Positions 1 to 6,853 of a stretch of DNA of 7,976 bases are shown here, piece by piece. Numbering within the stretch: the stretch's first letter is position 1; each line of letters starts with the position of its first letter. The stretch spans positions 1 to 7,976 of the forward strand of contig JADFKA010000075.1 in the NCBI GenBank assembly GCA_022565135.1. Reading direction: 5' to 3'. Position numbers and translations under genes: made by a program. This DNA is from Pseudomonadota bacterium. Lineage in GTDB: Bacteria > Pseudomonadota > Gammaproteobacteria > Steroidobacterales > Woeseiaceae. The notes under the pieces were generated by a model. It saw only the letters and a list, made by a program, of their open reading frames with translations, ran no database searches and was not told where the DNA came from.

Positions 1-117
1 CTTAATGCTGCGACTCTGAAATCGTGCAACGCGTTCATTGACACCGACTTCATCGACCGTCGCGACACGACTCAGGTCCGGCATATTCGTACTGGCTGGT
101 ACTGCAGACAGGTTCAT
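1..117 (-). CDS. deoC: Probable deoxyribose-phosphate aldolase, N-terminal fragment (cut by window edge)
   Basis: An open frame runs from an ATG at 117 to the window edge without a stop, giving 39 residues. It starts 6 bases after the deoD stop codon, and GGAAG inside the end of deoD can serve as ribosome binding site about 11 bases upstream, so the two genes look co-transcribed. The visible part ends in RFQSRSIK (residues 32-39). This resembles the segment before the first conserved strand of long-form DeoC proteins, where an arginine-rich stretch and a 'RSIK' or 'RSVK' motif precede the conserved 'DLTTL' region. DeoC cleaves 2-deoxyribose-5-phosphate to glyceraldehyde-3-phosphate and acetaldehyde through a Schiff-base lysine, downstream of nucleoside phosphorylases. 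The catalytic lysine lies outside the window. The call rests on the short similarity and on the neighbouring deoD; any other gene with a similar N-terminus remains possible. Confidence 0.5.
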   Translation of the reverse strand, partial: MNLSAVPASTNMPDLSRVATVDEVGVNERVARFQSRSIK

Positions 118-123
118 GATCAA

Positions 124-837
124 TCAGTCTTCCGCGATGATCGTCTGGAGCGCAACGAGAATCATCGCATCGAATGTCGTCTGTCTTTCTGCCGAAGACA
201 GGGCCGCGCCGGACGGAATATCGTCGCTGACCGTACATATGGCCAGCGCTTCAACGTCATACTCAGCCGCAATCGGGTAGATTCCGGCCGCCTCCATCTC
301 AATACCGTAGACATTGTACTTCGCCAATATCTCGAACATATCGGGATCGGGCGTATAGAAGAGATCACCAGAGAACAAATTGCCGACGTGATAGCGCACG
401 CCCTGTTGCTCGGCGGCGGCCACTGCCTTCCTGACCAGGTCGAAAGTCGCCAGTGCCGCGAGATCGTAACCGCCGAAGCGCATGCGATTAACGCCTGAGT
501 CCGTCGACGCGCCCATGCCAATGATGATGTCACGCAGTTTGACGTCGGGATGCGAAGTGCCGCAGCTGCCAACGCGTATAACGCGCTTGACCCCATACTC
601 TGTGATTAGCTCGGTACAGTAGATGGACGCCGATGGAATCCCCATGCCATGTGCCATTACCGATACGGCCTGTCCTTTGTATTCACCGGTAAATCCCCAC
701 ATATTGCGCACATCTGTTACACGCCTGGCGTCATCAAGGTAGCTATCCGCTATATACTGCGCGCGCAGAGGATCGCCGGGCATCAGCACGGTTTCGGCGA
801 AATCGCCGGGCGCTGCATTCATGTGTTTAGTCGCCAT
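124..837 (-). CDS. deoD: Purine nucleoside phosphorylase, hexameric DeoD type
   Basis: This cytoplasmic enzyme phosphorolyses purine (deoxy)nucleosides to free base and (deoxy)ribose-1-phosphate. The 237 residues match the length of E. coli DeoD (239) and align along the whole protein as I remember that sequence. Numbering from Met1, the visible family residues are His5 (from the neighbouring subunit), Gly21 and Arg25 in MPGDPLRA, Arg44 and Ser91 in RVGSCG for phosphate, and the IEMEAAG nucleoside-binding loop around 179-185. The catalytic pair is Asp205 in CTVSD and Arg218 in AERQTTF. After the catalytic Asp, the usual His is replaced by Asp (SDD rather than SDH). The start at 837 gives the canonical MATKH N-terminus, with AGAAG 8 bases upstream. 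A GTG at 870 would add 11 residues with no homology and is not favoured. The gene probably heads a deoD-deoC operon. Confidence 0.96.
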   Translation of the reverse strand: MATKHMNAAPGDFAETVLMPGDPLRAQYIADSYLDDARRVTDVRNMWGFTGEYKGQAVSVMAHGMGIPSASIYCTELITEYGVKRVIRVGSCGTSHPDVKLRDIIIGMGASTDSGVNRMRFGGYDLAALATFDLVRKAVAAAEQQGVRYHVGNLFSGDLFYTPDPDMFEILAKYNVYGIEMEAAGIYPIAAEYDVEALAICTVSDDIPSGAALSSAERQTTFDAMILVALQTIIAED

Positions 838-851
838 ACTGCTCGCTTCTC

Positions 852-870
852 GTGTGGGTCTGCGCCACAC
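852..870. repeat. Inverted repeat in the deoD/lipoprotein divergent intergenic region
   Basis: GTGTGG at 852-857 is the perfect inverse of CCACAC at 865-870, with a 7-base spacer. It sits in the 69-base gap between the divergent starts of deoD (837) and the propeller lipoprotein (907), 14 bases before the deoD start codon. It could be an operator half-site pair controlling one or both units, or a small hairpin in the deoD leader. I found no convincing -10/-35 pair in this gap on either strand, so its relation to transcription is unclear. A 6-bp repeat of this kind can occur by chance. Confidence 0.3.
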
Positions 871-906
871 TTTGTCATTACAACAACAATACCGCGGTAG
901 TGTGTC

Positions 907-1812
907 ATGCGTCTATTGATCTGCGTCTCGATTCTGCTCACTGGCTGCGCCGACGCGGACAAGCTGCCGCAAGGGGGCTCGCCGATCGAAGTCACCGGCT
1001 ACCTGCAGTACGAATCGCTCGACGAGGCGAGTGGGCTGGCACGATCGTACAAAAATGCGGATCAGTTGTGGGTCATCAACGACGACGATGGGCCGATCCT
1101 GTATGCGATCAACACGATCGGCGCCAAACTGGGCAAAGTGAATCTAGTCAAGGCCAGCAATCGTGACTGGGAAGATCTCGCTTCATTTAGCCTGGAGGGA
1201 CAGGCGTATTTGGTCATTGCGGATATCGGCGATAACCTGCGCCGACGCAAGATTGTCACGTTATATGTCGTCGAGGAACCTGACATTGATCAGGGCAAGA
1301 CCGATGTCGCATGGCGAATCGACTTCAGCTACCCGGAGGGACCAACAGATGCCGAGGCCATCGCCGTCGACGTTGCCGGACGACGAATCCTCGTGCTCAG
1401 CAAGCGAAATATTCCGGCCGTTCTGTACGCCGTGCCGCTGATGCCCGATACGAACGACACGGTCATTGCGACACGTCTCGGCGAAATTGACAGCTTGCCG
1501 CAACCGAGTCAGCGTGACACCAGGAACGCGGCAGACAGCGGCTGGTACTGGCAACCGACCGCCATGGATATCTCGGCCGACGGTGGCAGCGCTCTGATTC
1601 TGACCTACCGCGGCATCTATCATTATTCGCGCAATAACGACGAGCCGTGGATTGACACGCTTCGCAACCGGCCTCTTGGCCTCAATCTCGGCAAGTACCG
1701 GAATGCAGAGGCAATTGCGTTCGCGCCGAATGATAACCTCGCCTTTGTCACTATCGAGAAAATGCATGCGCCACTATTGCGCATTGACCTCAGCGGAGCG
1801 GTCAATCAATGA
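907..1812 (+). CDS. Beta-propeller-like lipoprotein of unknown function
   Basis: The N-terminus is a short type II signal peptide: Arg2, a hydrophobic stretch, and lipobox Leu11-Thr12-Gly13-Cys14. The +2 residue is Ala, so an outer-membrane lipoprotein is likely. The mature part shows repeated strand-turn blocks typical of a beta-propeller. These are LWVINDDDGPILYAI (54-68), DWEDLA (87-92), YLVIADIGDN (101-110), DAEAIAVD (148-155), QPTAMDISADG (216-226) and NAEAIAFAPN (266-275). The DWED, IGDN and DAEA motifs recur in a family of uncharacterised secreted propellers with acidic, possibly metal-binding loops, loosely related in fold to phytase-like and TolB-like proteins. No enzymatic function can be assigned. 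The ribosome binding site is weak (GGTAG, 6 bases before ATG). The gene overlaps the downstream EEP gene by 4 bases, which suggests translational coupling and a shared job at the cell surface. Confidence 0.85.
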   Translation: MRLLICVSILLTGCADADKLPQGGSPIEVTGYLQYESLDEASGLARSYKNADQLWVINDDDGPILYAINTIGAKLGKVNLVKASNRDWEDLASFSLEGQAYLVIADIGDNLRRRKIVTLYVVEEPDIDQGKTDVAWRIDFSYPEGPTDAEAIAVDVAGRRILVLSKRNIPAVLYAVPLMPDTNDTVIATRLGEIDSLPQPSQRDTRNAADSGWYWQPTAMDISADGGSALILTYRGIYHYSRNNDEPWIDTLRNRPLGLNLGKYRNAEAIAFAPNDNLAFVTIEKMHAPLLRIDLSGAVNQ

Positions 1813-2909
1813 CATTTCTATCTGCAATGATGCGCTCGGCAACGATCTTCATGTCATTGCTCGCCCTGCTCGGTTGCTTTGAGTCGGAGGCGCCACCTGG
1901 CGCACAAGTTGTCGATGCTGCACCCGCTCTTGATGCCATCACGATCATGACATTCAACGTGCAGAACCTGTTCGACAATATCGATGACCCTGGTAAAGAC
2001 GACAAAGCCTATCTGCCGATCGATGCAAAGCAGTCCGCGACGCATATCGCCAAGTGCAATGAAATCGAAGTGGCATCCTGGCGCAATGAATGCCTGTACC
2101 TCGACTGGAGCGATATCGCCATCGATCGCAAGCTGACCGTTCTCGCCGAGGCGATCGAGCAGGTCAACGATGGGCAGGGCGCCGACATAATCGCGTTTCA
2201 GGAAGTCGAGAATGTGTCGATACTCAATCGGTTACGGACCGGGTATCTTGCCGACAGCGGCTATCTGCCGGCCATCCTGATCGAGGGCGATGACACACGT
2301 GGAATCGACGTCGGCTTTCTGTCCAAGCTGCCGCTCGCGGAACCGGCTATTTTGCATCCACTCACGATCGACGACTTTCCGGAGCGCGCCGGCGACACCC
2401 GTGGCGTCCTGCAGGCCACATTCGAACTTCCGGACGGCTCCCTTTTGACGGGATTTGCCGTGCATTTTCCGGCACCGTTTCAACCGACCGAGATGCGAGT
2501 CGCCGCCTATGGACACCTATCAGGACTGCGCGATGCCCTGCCTGACGACCATTATGTATTCGCGGCCGGCGATTTCAACACCACGAGCACGGAGGATGGT
2601 CAGAAGGGCCTCCTCGAGCACCTGGTGCGACCGTTCTGGACGGTTGCCCACGATCAAGCGTCAGCACCCGGCACGTATTTCTACGCGCGAGACGACAGCT
2701 GGTCCTTTCTGGACATGATCCTGTTCTCGCCCGCGCACCGCGGGGCGCCATCCTGGCAGCTGCGCCCGAATTCGGCATGGGTTGCCAATCGCCATGTCCA
2801 ACAAGTAGCCAGCCACGGCGGGCCGCTGCGGTTCAACTCTGCCGCGGAAGTCGGAGTATCCGACCACTGGCCGCTGGTCATCAGCATCGAAAGGGTCAAC
2901 TCGCCATAA
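1809..2909 (+). CDS. Endonuclease/exonuclease/phosphatase (EEP) family lipoprotein
   Basis: This 366-residue protein belongs to the DNase I-like EEP superfamily of metal-dependent phosphodiesterases. The family motifs appear in order: ITIMTFNVQNLFD with Asn50; FQEVEN with metal-ligand Glu132; RGIDVGFLSK (164-173); AVHFPAP with His219; AGDFN with Asp255 and Asn257; and C-terminal SDHWPL with Asp352 and catalytic His353. All active-site positions look intact, so it should be an active hydrolase. The substrate (DNA, RNA or a phosphoester) cannot be told from sequence. The lipobox Leu20-Leu21-Gly22-Cys23 predicts membrane anchoring outside the cytoplasm. The start at 1809 overlaps the upstream stop as ATGA and has GGAG 10 bases upstream. 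Internal ATGs at 1827 and 1830 would give a more classical short lipoprotein signal starting MRS, so the exact start is uncertain. The gene ends two bases before a strong terminator. Confidence 0.9.
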   Translation: MTFLSAMMRSATIFMSLLALLGCFESEAPPGAQVVDAAPALDAITIMTFNVQNLFDNIDDPGKDDKAYLPIDAKQSATHIAKCNEIEVASWRNECLYLDWSDIAIDRKLTVLAEAIEQVNDGQGADIIAFQEVENVSILNRLRTGYLADSGYLPAILIEGDDTRGIDVGFLSKLPLAEPAILHPLTIDDFPERAGDTRGVLQATFELPDGSLLTGFAVHFPAPFQPTEMRVAAYGHLSGLRDALPDDHYVFAAGDFNTTSTEDGQKGLLEHLVRPFWTVAHDQASAPGTYFYARDDSWSFLDMILFSPAHRGAPSWQLRPNSAWVANRHVQQVASHGGPLRFNSAAEVGVSDHWPLVISIERVNSP

Positions 2910-2910
2910 A

Positions 2911-2936
2911 AAAGGCCAGCCCGAAGGCTGGCCTTT
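2911..2936. terminator. Bidirectional rho-independent terminator
   Basis: The 11-base arms at 2911-2921 and 2926-2936 are perfectly complementary around a CGAA tetraloop, with a GC-rich core of GGCCAGCC/GGCTGGCC. An A run (2908-2913) lies before the stem and a TTT closes it, so both strands read as stem plus U tract, although the plus-strand T run is short. The hairpin sits between two convergent genes, the EEP lipoprotein (stop at 2909) and the TonB-dependent receptor (stop at 2959), and probably ends both transcripts. Confidence 0.9.
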
Positions 2937-2958
2937 ATAATTCAACTAGTCAATCGTC

Positions 2959-5900
2959 CTAGCGGAAGTTGATGTCGATACCGAGACGCATCTCCCACAA
3001 GGAGCTGAACGTTAGCAGATTTGATACGTTGCGCGGGTCGAAGTCCTCATAGATGTACTGCCCGGTTGGAGTCAGACCATCAACATCGACAACATCCCGT
3101 GAAAAGAACTGAGCATCGTATTGGCGTCCCCAACTACTATTCAGCATGTTCGAGAAGTTGTAGATCTTCAAAAACGCTCGTGCCTTGAGGCCTTCCATAC
3201 CTAGCGGAATCTCCTGGTCAATGCGCAGATCCAAACGCCAACTACTGTGCGTCGTTATGGAATTGCGAGGGACGAATGTTCCGCCCTTAAGATTCCTCCT
3301 ATCGATCCAAGCAAAGAATTCCGCCTGCAACGCAGCATCGAAATTCGGGTCATACACTACGTTTGGATCACTTGGGCCGTCCGGCACGTACAAGAGACTC
3401 TGACGATTACGCCCTTCAGACAGCACGTCTTCCGAGTCCAGCGTATAAGTGCTCGGTTGGCCTTCGCTGTAAAAGCCCATTAACGTGAAACGGGTCGTAT
3501 TATCGCCCCAGAATTCGCGAGCGAAGCTTGCTCTCAAGGTCACGCGATTTCTGACGTTATAATTCGATAAAGCCGCCCTCGGATCGTTAATGTAGTTCGT
3601 CGCAAGGTTACTGAAGCTGGTTCCTGCTGTGAATGACGTCATCGGACTGGCGTCTTCAGCGTCGGTATAGGCATACCCCAGCAGCAAGTCCAAACCCCAA
3701 TCGAAGCTCTTGTTGAACGTTGCCGAAATCACCTGTGCCTTGCTGTCCCGACTCGTGTTGGTCAACATCAGGTTTTGATCAACCCCAGGCGTGATCAACG
3801 AATAGATAGGCGCGCCCGCCGATGTCATGCCCGTGATCTCTTGCCCCGGATCGACATAAATCGCGCCGTCCTTCAGGACTGTATACATGTAGTCCAGCTC
3901 GGCCATGATACCCCCCCAGGGCATATCCCAGCTACCGCCCAGCGACAACTTCCATTCTTTGGGTTGCTCGTAATTCGGATCTATCAGGTTTGTTCGCCGT
4001 GTGGCGCCCGTATCCGTTCCTGTCGCTGCGACGATGTTGTACAACTCCGTCGGAATTGCACCACCAACACGACCGGCCTCAAGTGGTATGCCGCCGTCGA
4101 AAATCGACGGGTTGTCGCGCGGAACGCCCATCGGGTCGTCGTCGTTATACTCGATGTCCGTCTGTACCATGGTTACACCGTCATTGGTCCACCCGTTGGA
4201 TAGCCAAACAGTCGGGTTGCCGCCCGAAAACAACCCAATCCCACCGCGCAACGTCAAATCATCGCGAATCCCCCAGCTAAAGCCTACGCGCGGCAACACT
4301 GCGCTTATGCCATCGATACCATGGTCATTGTCAACGCCTAAAGCGGTCGAAAGCGCGGCGTTAAAATTCGGGTGGTCACTGCTTGTGACCCATTCGTAAC
4401 GCAGTCCGGCGGTCAAGGTTAGATCCCGATTCGGAAAATAAATCTCATCCTGAACATACAACGCATTAAATGTGTTGGTGTAATCTCCAGCCGCGTCAGT
4501 TGCAACGTTTGTCAGGCCACCGCTGCCGTAGTAAACCTGGGTCGGCCGACCGAGTACGAACTTGTCGATACCTGTCGTGCCGCAGGTCGGATCGTCGTGG
4601 CGGCCCTGTGCGGTCAGGGCATCGCAAGCTGCCGGGTTGCTACCGGAATCATCGTCATAGTCCCACTCGCCGCCTACCGAGTGTTGTACAAAGATATTGA
4701 AAGCGCGAAGATCCTCGCTCTCGTAGCCGGCACTGATTACATGGTCGCCGACGAGATATTGTCCTGTCAGCTTCAGGAACTGGGAGTCGGTAAACAGTAA
4801 ATTTGCCTGACGTGAGTCGTCCGCGCCCAGGTAAATAACGTTGCTCCCAAGATCAATCTGGTGATCGCCCATGTCCTTCGGTCCGACTGTAACCTGCGAA
4901 TCGTTCATGCGACTGTCGGTATAGAACAACTCGGTGGAGAGCGTATCCGTCCACTGCGAAGTTACGATAAACGTCGTCGTTGTGGACTCCGACCCCTTGT
5001 TATAAAAATGATTGCTGAATTCGAATTCGTCCGGATCACTGTCAGAGGATCGTGTCTGCGTGCCGTCATAGAAGTTGTAAATTACCGCGGCGTTGTGATC
5101 CTCGTTAATGTCCCAATCCAGCCGTACCATGTAATTTTCAGTGACCTGCGCTCCGTTTTTGCCCTGACCACCCGTATCGTACATATAGATATTGCTCGCA
5201 GCGTCCTCGATTGTCTGGAAATCCGACTGCGACAGCCACGATCGTTCTTCGCCGTTACCGGAACCAGCATAGCCGGTCGCCAGGAATCGCGGCCCCTCGG
5301 ATTCTTCATAGGCTGCGAAGAAGAACAGACGATCCTTGAGAATGGGCCCACCAACACTAAAGCCCTGCTTGACCTCCTTGTAGTCCTGGTCGCTGCTGAG
5401 ATCAGCTCCATCGAGCTCGTCGTTAATCAGGTCCTGGGTGGTGTACTCGTAGAATACGTTTGCTTCCCACTCGTTGCTACCCGATTTGGTCACGGCATTG
5501 ACGTTACAAGCCGTGAAGCCGCCATAGTTTGCGTCAAACGGCGCAAGCTCCACGGAAACCTGCAGGATTGCATCGAACGGAAACGGCATTCCCGTCGCCG
5601 TCGAGTAACCATTGCTGTTCAGTCCGAAGCGGTCGTTGTGGCTGACACCGTCGAGCGTAATGCTGTTAAAACGTGGGTGTTTGCCGGCGCAGTTAACCTG
5701 AAATCCGTCAAGATTCATCCGTGGGTCGACGGTGTAGACATCCTTAATATCACGATTAAACGCAACCGCACTGTCGAGGTCGCCAAGGTTAAACGTCGCC
5801 GTCGGACCAGCCGTTGTCTCGAATGCTGCACCAGCCTGGCCAATTGCGACTATTTCTTCAATCGTCGAGTCTTGCAGGTAGATCGTCAGGTTGTAGGTGT

Positions 5901-6192
5901 CTCCGAGGTCGATCGAACTGACCTCATAAGTCTGCGAGCCGTCGATGGTCACCCTGTACGGACCACCTACCGGCAGCTTCGTCGCGAGAAACGTGCCCGT
6001 GCGGTTCGTTTGATAGCTACGCTTATTGTTCGTACGCATATCCTCAACGACGATCGAAGCGCCGGAGACCGGAGCACCGGCAGAATCCAAAACCCGGCCT
6101 CGAATGGACGAGGACGTGTCCTGTGCCTGCGCAACCAATGGCAAAACCAGTAGTGCGGCAAGCAGTATCAGCTTACTCATGAATCTTCTCAT
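2959..6192 (-). CDS. TonB-dependent outer-membrane receptor with carboxypeptidase-regulatory-like N-domain (Oar-like)
   Basis: This 1077-residue protein is predicted to be a 22-strand outer-membrane barrel. A Sec signal peptide ends at AQA (21-23). Residues 27-108 form a carboxypeptidase-regulatory-like, Ig-like domain (RGRVLDSAGAPVSGA). EEIVAIG (112-118) resembles the segment before the plug in such receptors. The plug covers about 120-240, with ITLDGVSHNDRFG and VNAVTKSG, and the barrel fills the rest. This layout fits the Oar-like group of TonB receptors, whose ligands include oligosaccharides, peptides and unknown large substrates. The specificity here cannot be read. Cys168 and Cys229 in the plug may form a disulphide, and a second Cys pair lies in a loop near residue 535. 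The C-terminus is INFR, so the usual terminal aromatic is followed by Arg. The start at 6192 is supported by GAGGA at 6199-6203, 6 bases away. The alternative Met5 has poorer spacing. Confidence 0.92.
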   Translation of the reverse strand: MRRFMSKLILLAALLVLPLVAQAQDTSSSIRGRVLDSAGAPVSGASIVVEDMRTNNKRSYQTNRTGTFLATKLPVGGPYRVTIDGSQTYEVSSIDLGDTYNLTIYLQDSTIEEIVAIGQAGAAFETTAGPTATFNLGDLDSAVAFNRDIKDVYTVDPRMNLDGFQVNCAGKHPRFNSITLDGVSHNDRFGLNSNGYSTATGMPFPFDAILQVSVELAPFDANYGGFTACNVNAVTKSGSNEWEANVFYEYTTQDLINDELDGADLSSDQDYKEVKQGFSVGGPILKDRLFFFAAYEESEGPRFLATGYAGSGNGEERSWLSQSDFQTIEDAASNIYMYDTGGQGKNGAQVTENYMVRLDWDINEDHNAAVIYNFYDGTQTRSSDSDPDEFEFSNHFYNKGSESTTTTFIVTSQWTDTLSTELFYTDSRMNDSQVTVGPKDMGDHQIDLGSNVIYLGADDSRQANLLFTDSQFLKLTGQYLVGDHVISAGYESEDLRAFNIFVQHSVGGEWDYDDDSGSNPAACDALTAQGRHDDPTCGTTGIDKFVLGRPTQVYYGSGGLTNVATDAAGDYTNTFNALYVQDEIYFPNRDLTLTAGLRYEWVTSSDHPNFNAALSTALGVDNDHGIDGISAVLPRVGFSWGIRDDLTLRGGIGLFSGGNPTVWLSNGWTNDGVTMVQTDIEYNDDDPMGVPRDNPSIFDGGIPLEAGRVGGAIPTELYNIVAATGTDTGATRRTNLIDPNYEQPKEWKLSLGGSWDMPWGGIMAELDYMYTVLKDGAIYVDPGQEITGMTSAGAPIYSLITPGVDQNLMLTNTSRDSKAQVISATFNKSFDWGLDLLLGYAYTDAEDASPMTSFTAGTSFSNLATNYINDPRAALSNYNVRNRVTLRASFAREFWGDNTTRFTLMGFYSEGQPSTYTLDSEDVLSEGRNRQSLLYVPDGPSDPNVVYDPNFDAALQAEFFAWIDRRNLKGGTFVPRNSITTHSSWRLDLRIDQEIPLGMEGLKARAFLKIYNFSNMLNSSWGRQYDAQFFSRDVVDVDGLTPTGQYIYEDFDPRNVSNLLTFSSLWEMRLGIDINFR

Positions 6193-6287
6193 CGGAATTC
6201 CTCAACTCTTTTAGTCAAAAGATGCTGGCTGAAATACGCTAGAAGCATGGCGCTTCATAACAACGACAGCGGTTGCTTTTTTCTTAA

Positions 6288-6317
6288 ATTTTACGACTAT
6301 GGAACTTTGTCTCCCAA
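6288..6317 (-). promoter_or_regulatory. Candidate sigma70-type promoter for the TonB receptor
   Basis: Reading the minus strand, TTGGGA (6312-6317, 4/6 to the -35 consensus), an 18-base spacer and TAAAAT (6288-6293, 5/6 to the -10 consensus) would start transcription near 6281. That leaves a leader of about 90 bases before the receptor start codon. A competing candidate further upstream is TTGTCA (6371-6376, 5/6) with a 17-base spacer and GACAAT (6348-6353, 4/6). Neither is decisive in AT-rich sequence. Confidence 0.3.
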
Positions 6318-6391
6318 AAACAACATTCGTCGATCAAAGCAGCCGGTATTGTCGCTCTTTGCATGCGGTGTGACAAGCACGAGAAGTCATA

Positions 6392-6411
6392 GTTTTCGTG
6401 GGTCAGAAAAC
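6392..6411. repeat. Inverted repeat between divergent genes
   Basis: GTTTTC at 6392-6397 and GAAAAC at 6406-6411 are perfect inverses with an 8-base spacer. The 14-base centre-to-centre spacing is not far from that of dimeric regulator operators, and the position is about 200 bases upstream of the receptor start. It is only 6 bp per arm and may be coincidental. Confidence 0.25.
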
Positions 6412-6490
6412 ATTCTACTCAGCTGAAGTAACTGCATGTGTGAGAGTTCCGACGCCCGAGCAATTCGCCAAATCGAAGATATATTCAAGT

Positions 6491-6518
6491 ATCACATATG
6501 TTTAACACTTTACATAAT
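6491..6518 (+). promoter_or_regulatory. Candidate promoter for the small ORF and e(P4) phosphatase
   Basis: ATCACA (6491-6496, 4/6 to the -35 consensus), a 16-base spacer and CATAAT (6513-6518, 5/6 to the -10 consensus) would place the transcript start near 6525, about 38 bases before the small ORF. It lies in the most AT-rich part of the intergenic region and is the best plus-strand match I found there. It is a weak prediction. Confidence 0.3.
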
Positions 6519-6562
6519 TGTTTTTTCTACGAATTCCATCATTGTAGTGCAAGGGGTTATGC

Positions 6563-6829
6563 ATGGCTCAATTCGTGTTTTTAATTGTCCATACGGCACT
6601 TCAAGCGGCTGACATCGCGACAGAAACCACATTACGGTGCCCTGTCCGCACCTATAACCCAGTGTTGCGTTTCTGCAACAAACGCGAAAACACTGAGAAA
6701 TTAGTAAATGCAGCGCTCATTTGTCGCAAGTCGCCATGTACGAAAGATGGCGTTTTTCATACAGCGACAAAGGTAAGTTCGGACGAAGTGCTTGACGTAG
6801 ACTTTGGTGTCGGCTGTGCAAGCAAATAA
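6563..6829 (+). CDS. Small cysteine-containing hypothetical protein
   Basis: This 88-residue frame is not recognised. For coding: the ATG has AAGGGG at 6551-6556 with an ideal 6-base spacer, the frame stays open to a TAA 24 bases before the phosphatase start, and the direction matches. The first 15 residues are hydrophobic (FVFLIV) and end in ALQA|AD, which could be a signal peptide, but there is no positive residue near the N-terminus. Five cysteines (26, 38, 54, 59 and 85) would suit a disulphide-bonded exported protein. Against coding: by my count only about 47% of third codon positions are G or C, which looks low beside the neighbours, and no family motif is visible. It may be a lineage-specific exported protein, a recently acquired gene, or a chance frame in the leader of the phosphatase transcript. 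Confidence 0.4.
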   Translation: MAQFVFLIVHTALQAADIATETTLRCPVRTYNPVLRFCNKRENTEKLVNAALICRKSPCTKDGVFHTATKVSSDEVLDVDFGVGCASK

Positions 6830-6853
6830 CGTTACAACAAGATAAGGAAATTC

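Larger units (their letters stand above)
6193..6562. other. AT-rich 370-base divergent intergenic region
   Basis: The region separates the minus-strand TonB receptor from the plus-strand small ORF and holds no convincing gene on either strand. It has several poly-A/T tracts (around 6277-6292, 6315-6321 and 6519-6526). It also contains a 5-bp hairpin GAAGC/GCTTC at 6242-6256 in the receptor leader and a 6-bp inverted repeat at 6392-6411. Promoters for both directions must lie here; my best candidates are listed separately. The length is generous for two promoters, so regulator sites or a small RNA could fit, but I cannot point to one. Confidence 0.5.

Noticed and set aside
838..870. Upstream GTG start that would lengthen DeoD by 11 residues.
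   Set aside because: The canonical DeoD N-terminus begins at MATKH, the extension has no similarity to the family, and the ATG at 837 has its own ribosome binding site.
1163..1805. Several 60-168 codon frames overlapping the propeller gene on both strands.
   Set aside because: They conflict with a gene that has a signal peptide and repeated motifs, and none has a recognisable product.
4861..6153. A 430-codon open frame on the plus strand, antisense to the TonB receptor.
   Set aside because: It lies wholly inside the well-supported receptor gene, its product is rich in Arg and Val with no domain pattern, and it looks like a by-product of the receptor's codon use.
6261..6290. CAAC/GTTG near a T-rich run as a possible plus-strand terminator.
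   Set aside because: The stem is only 4 bp and no plus-strand gene lies upstream to be terminated.
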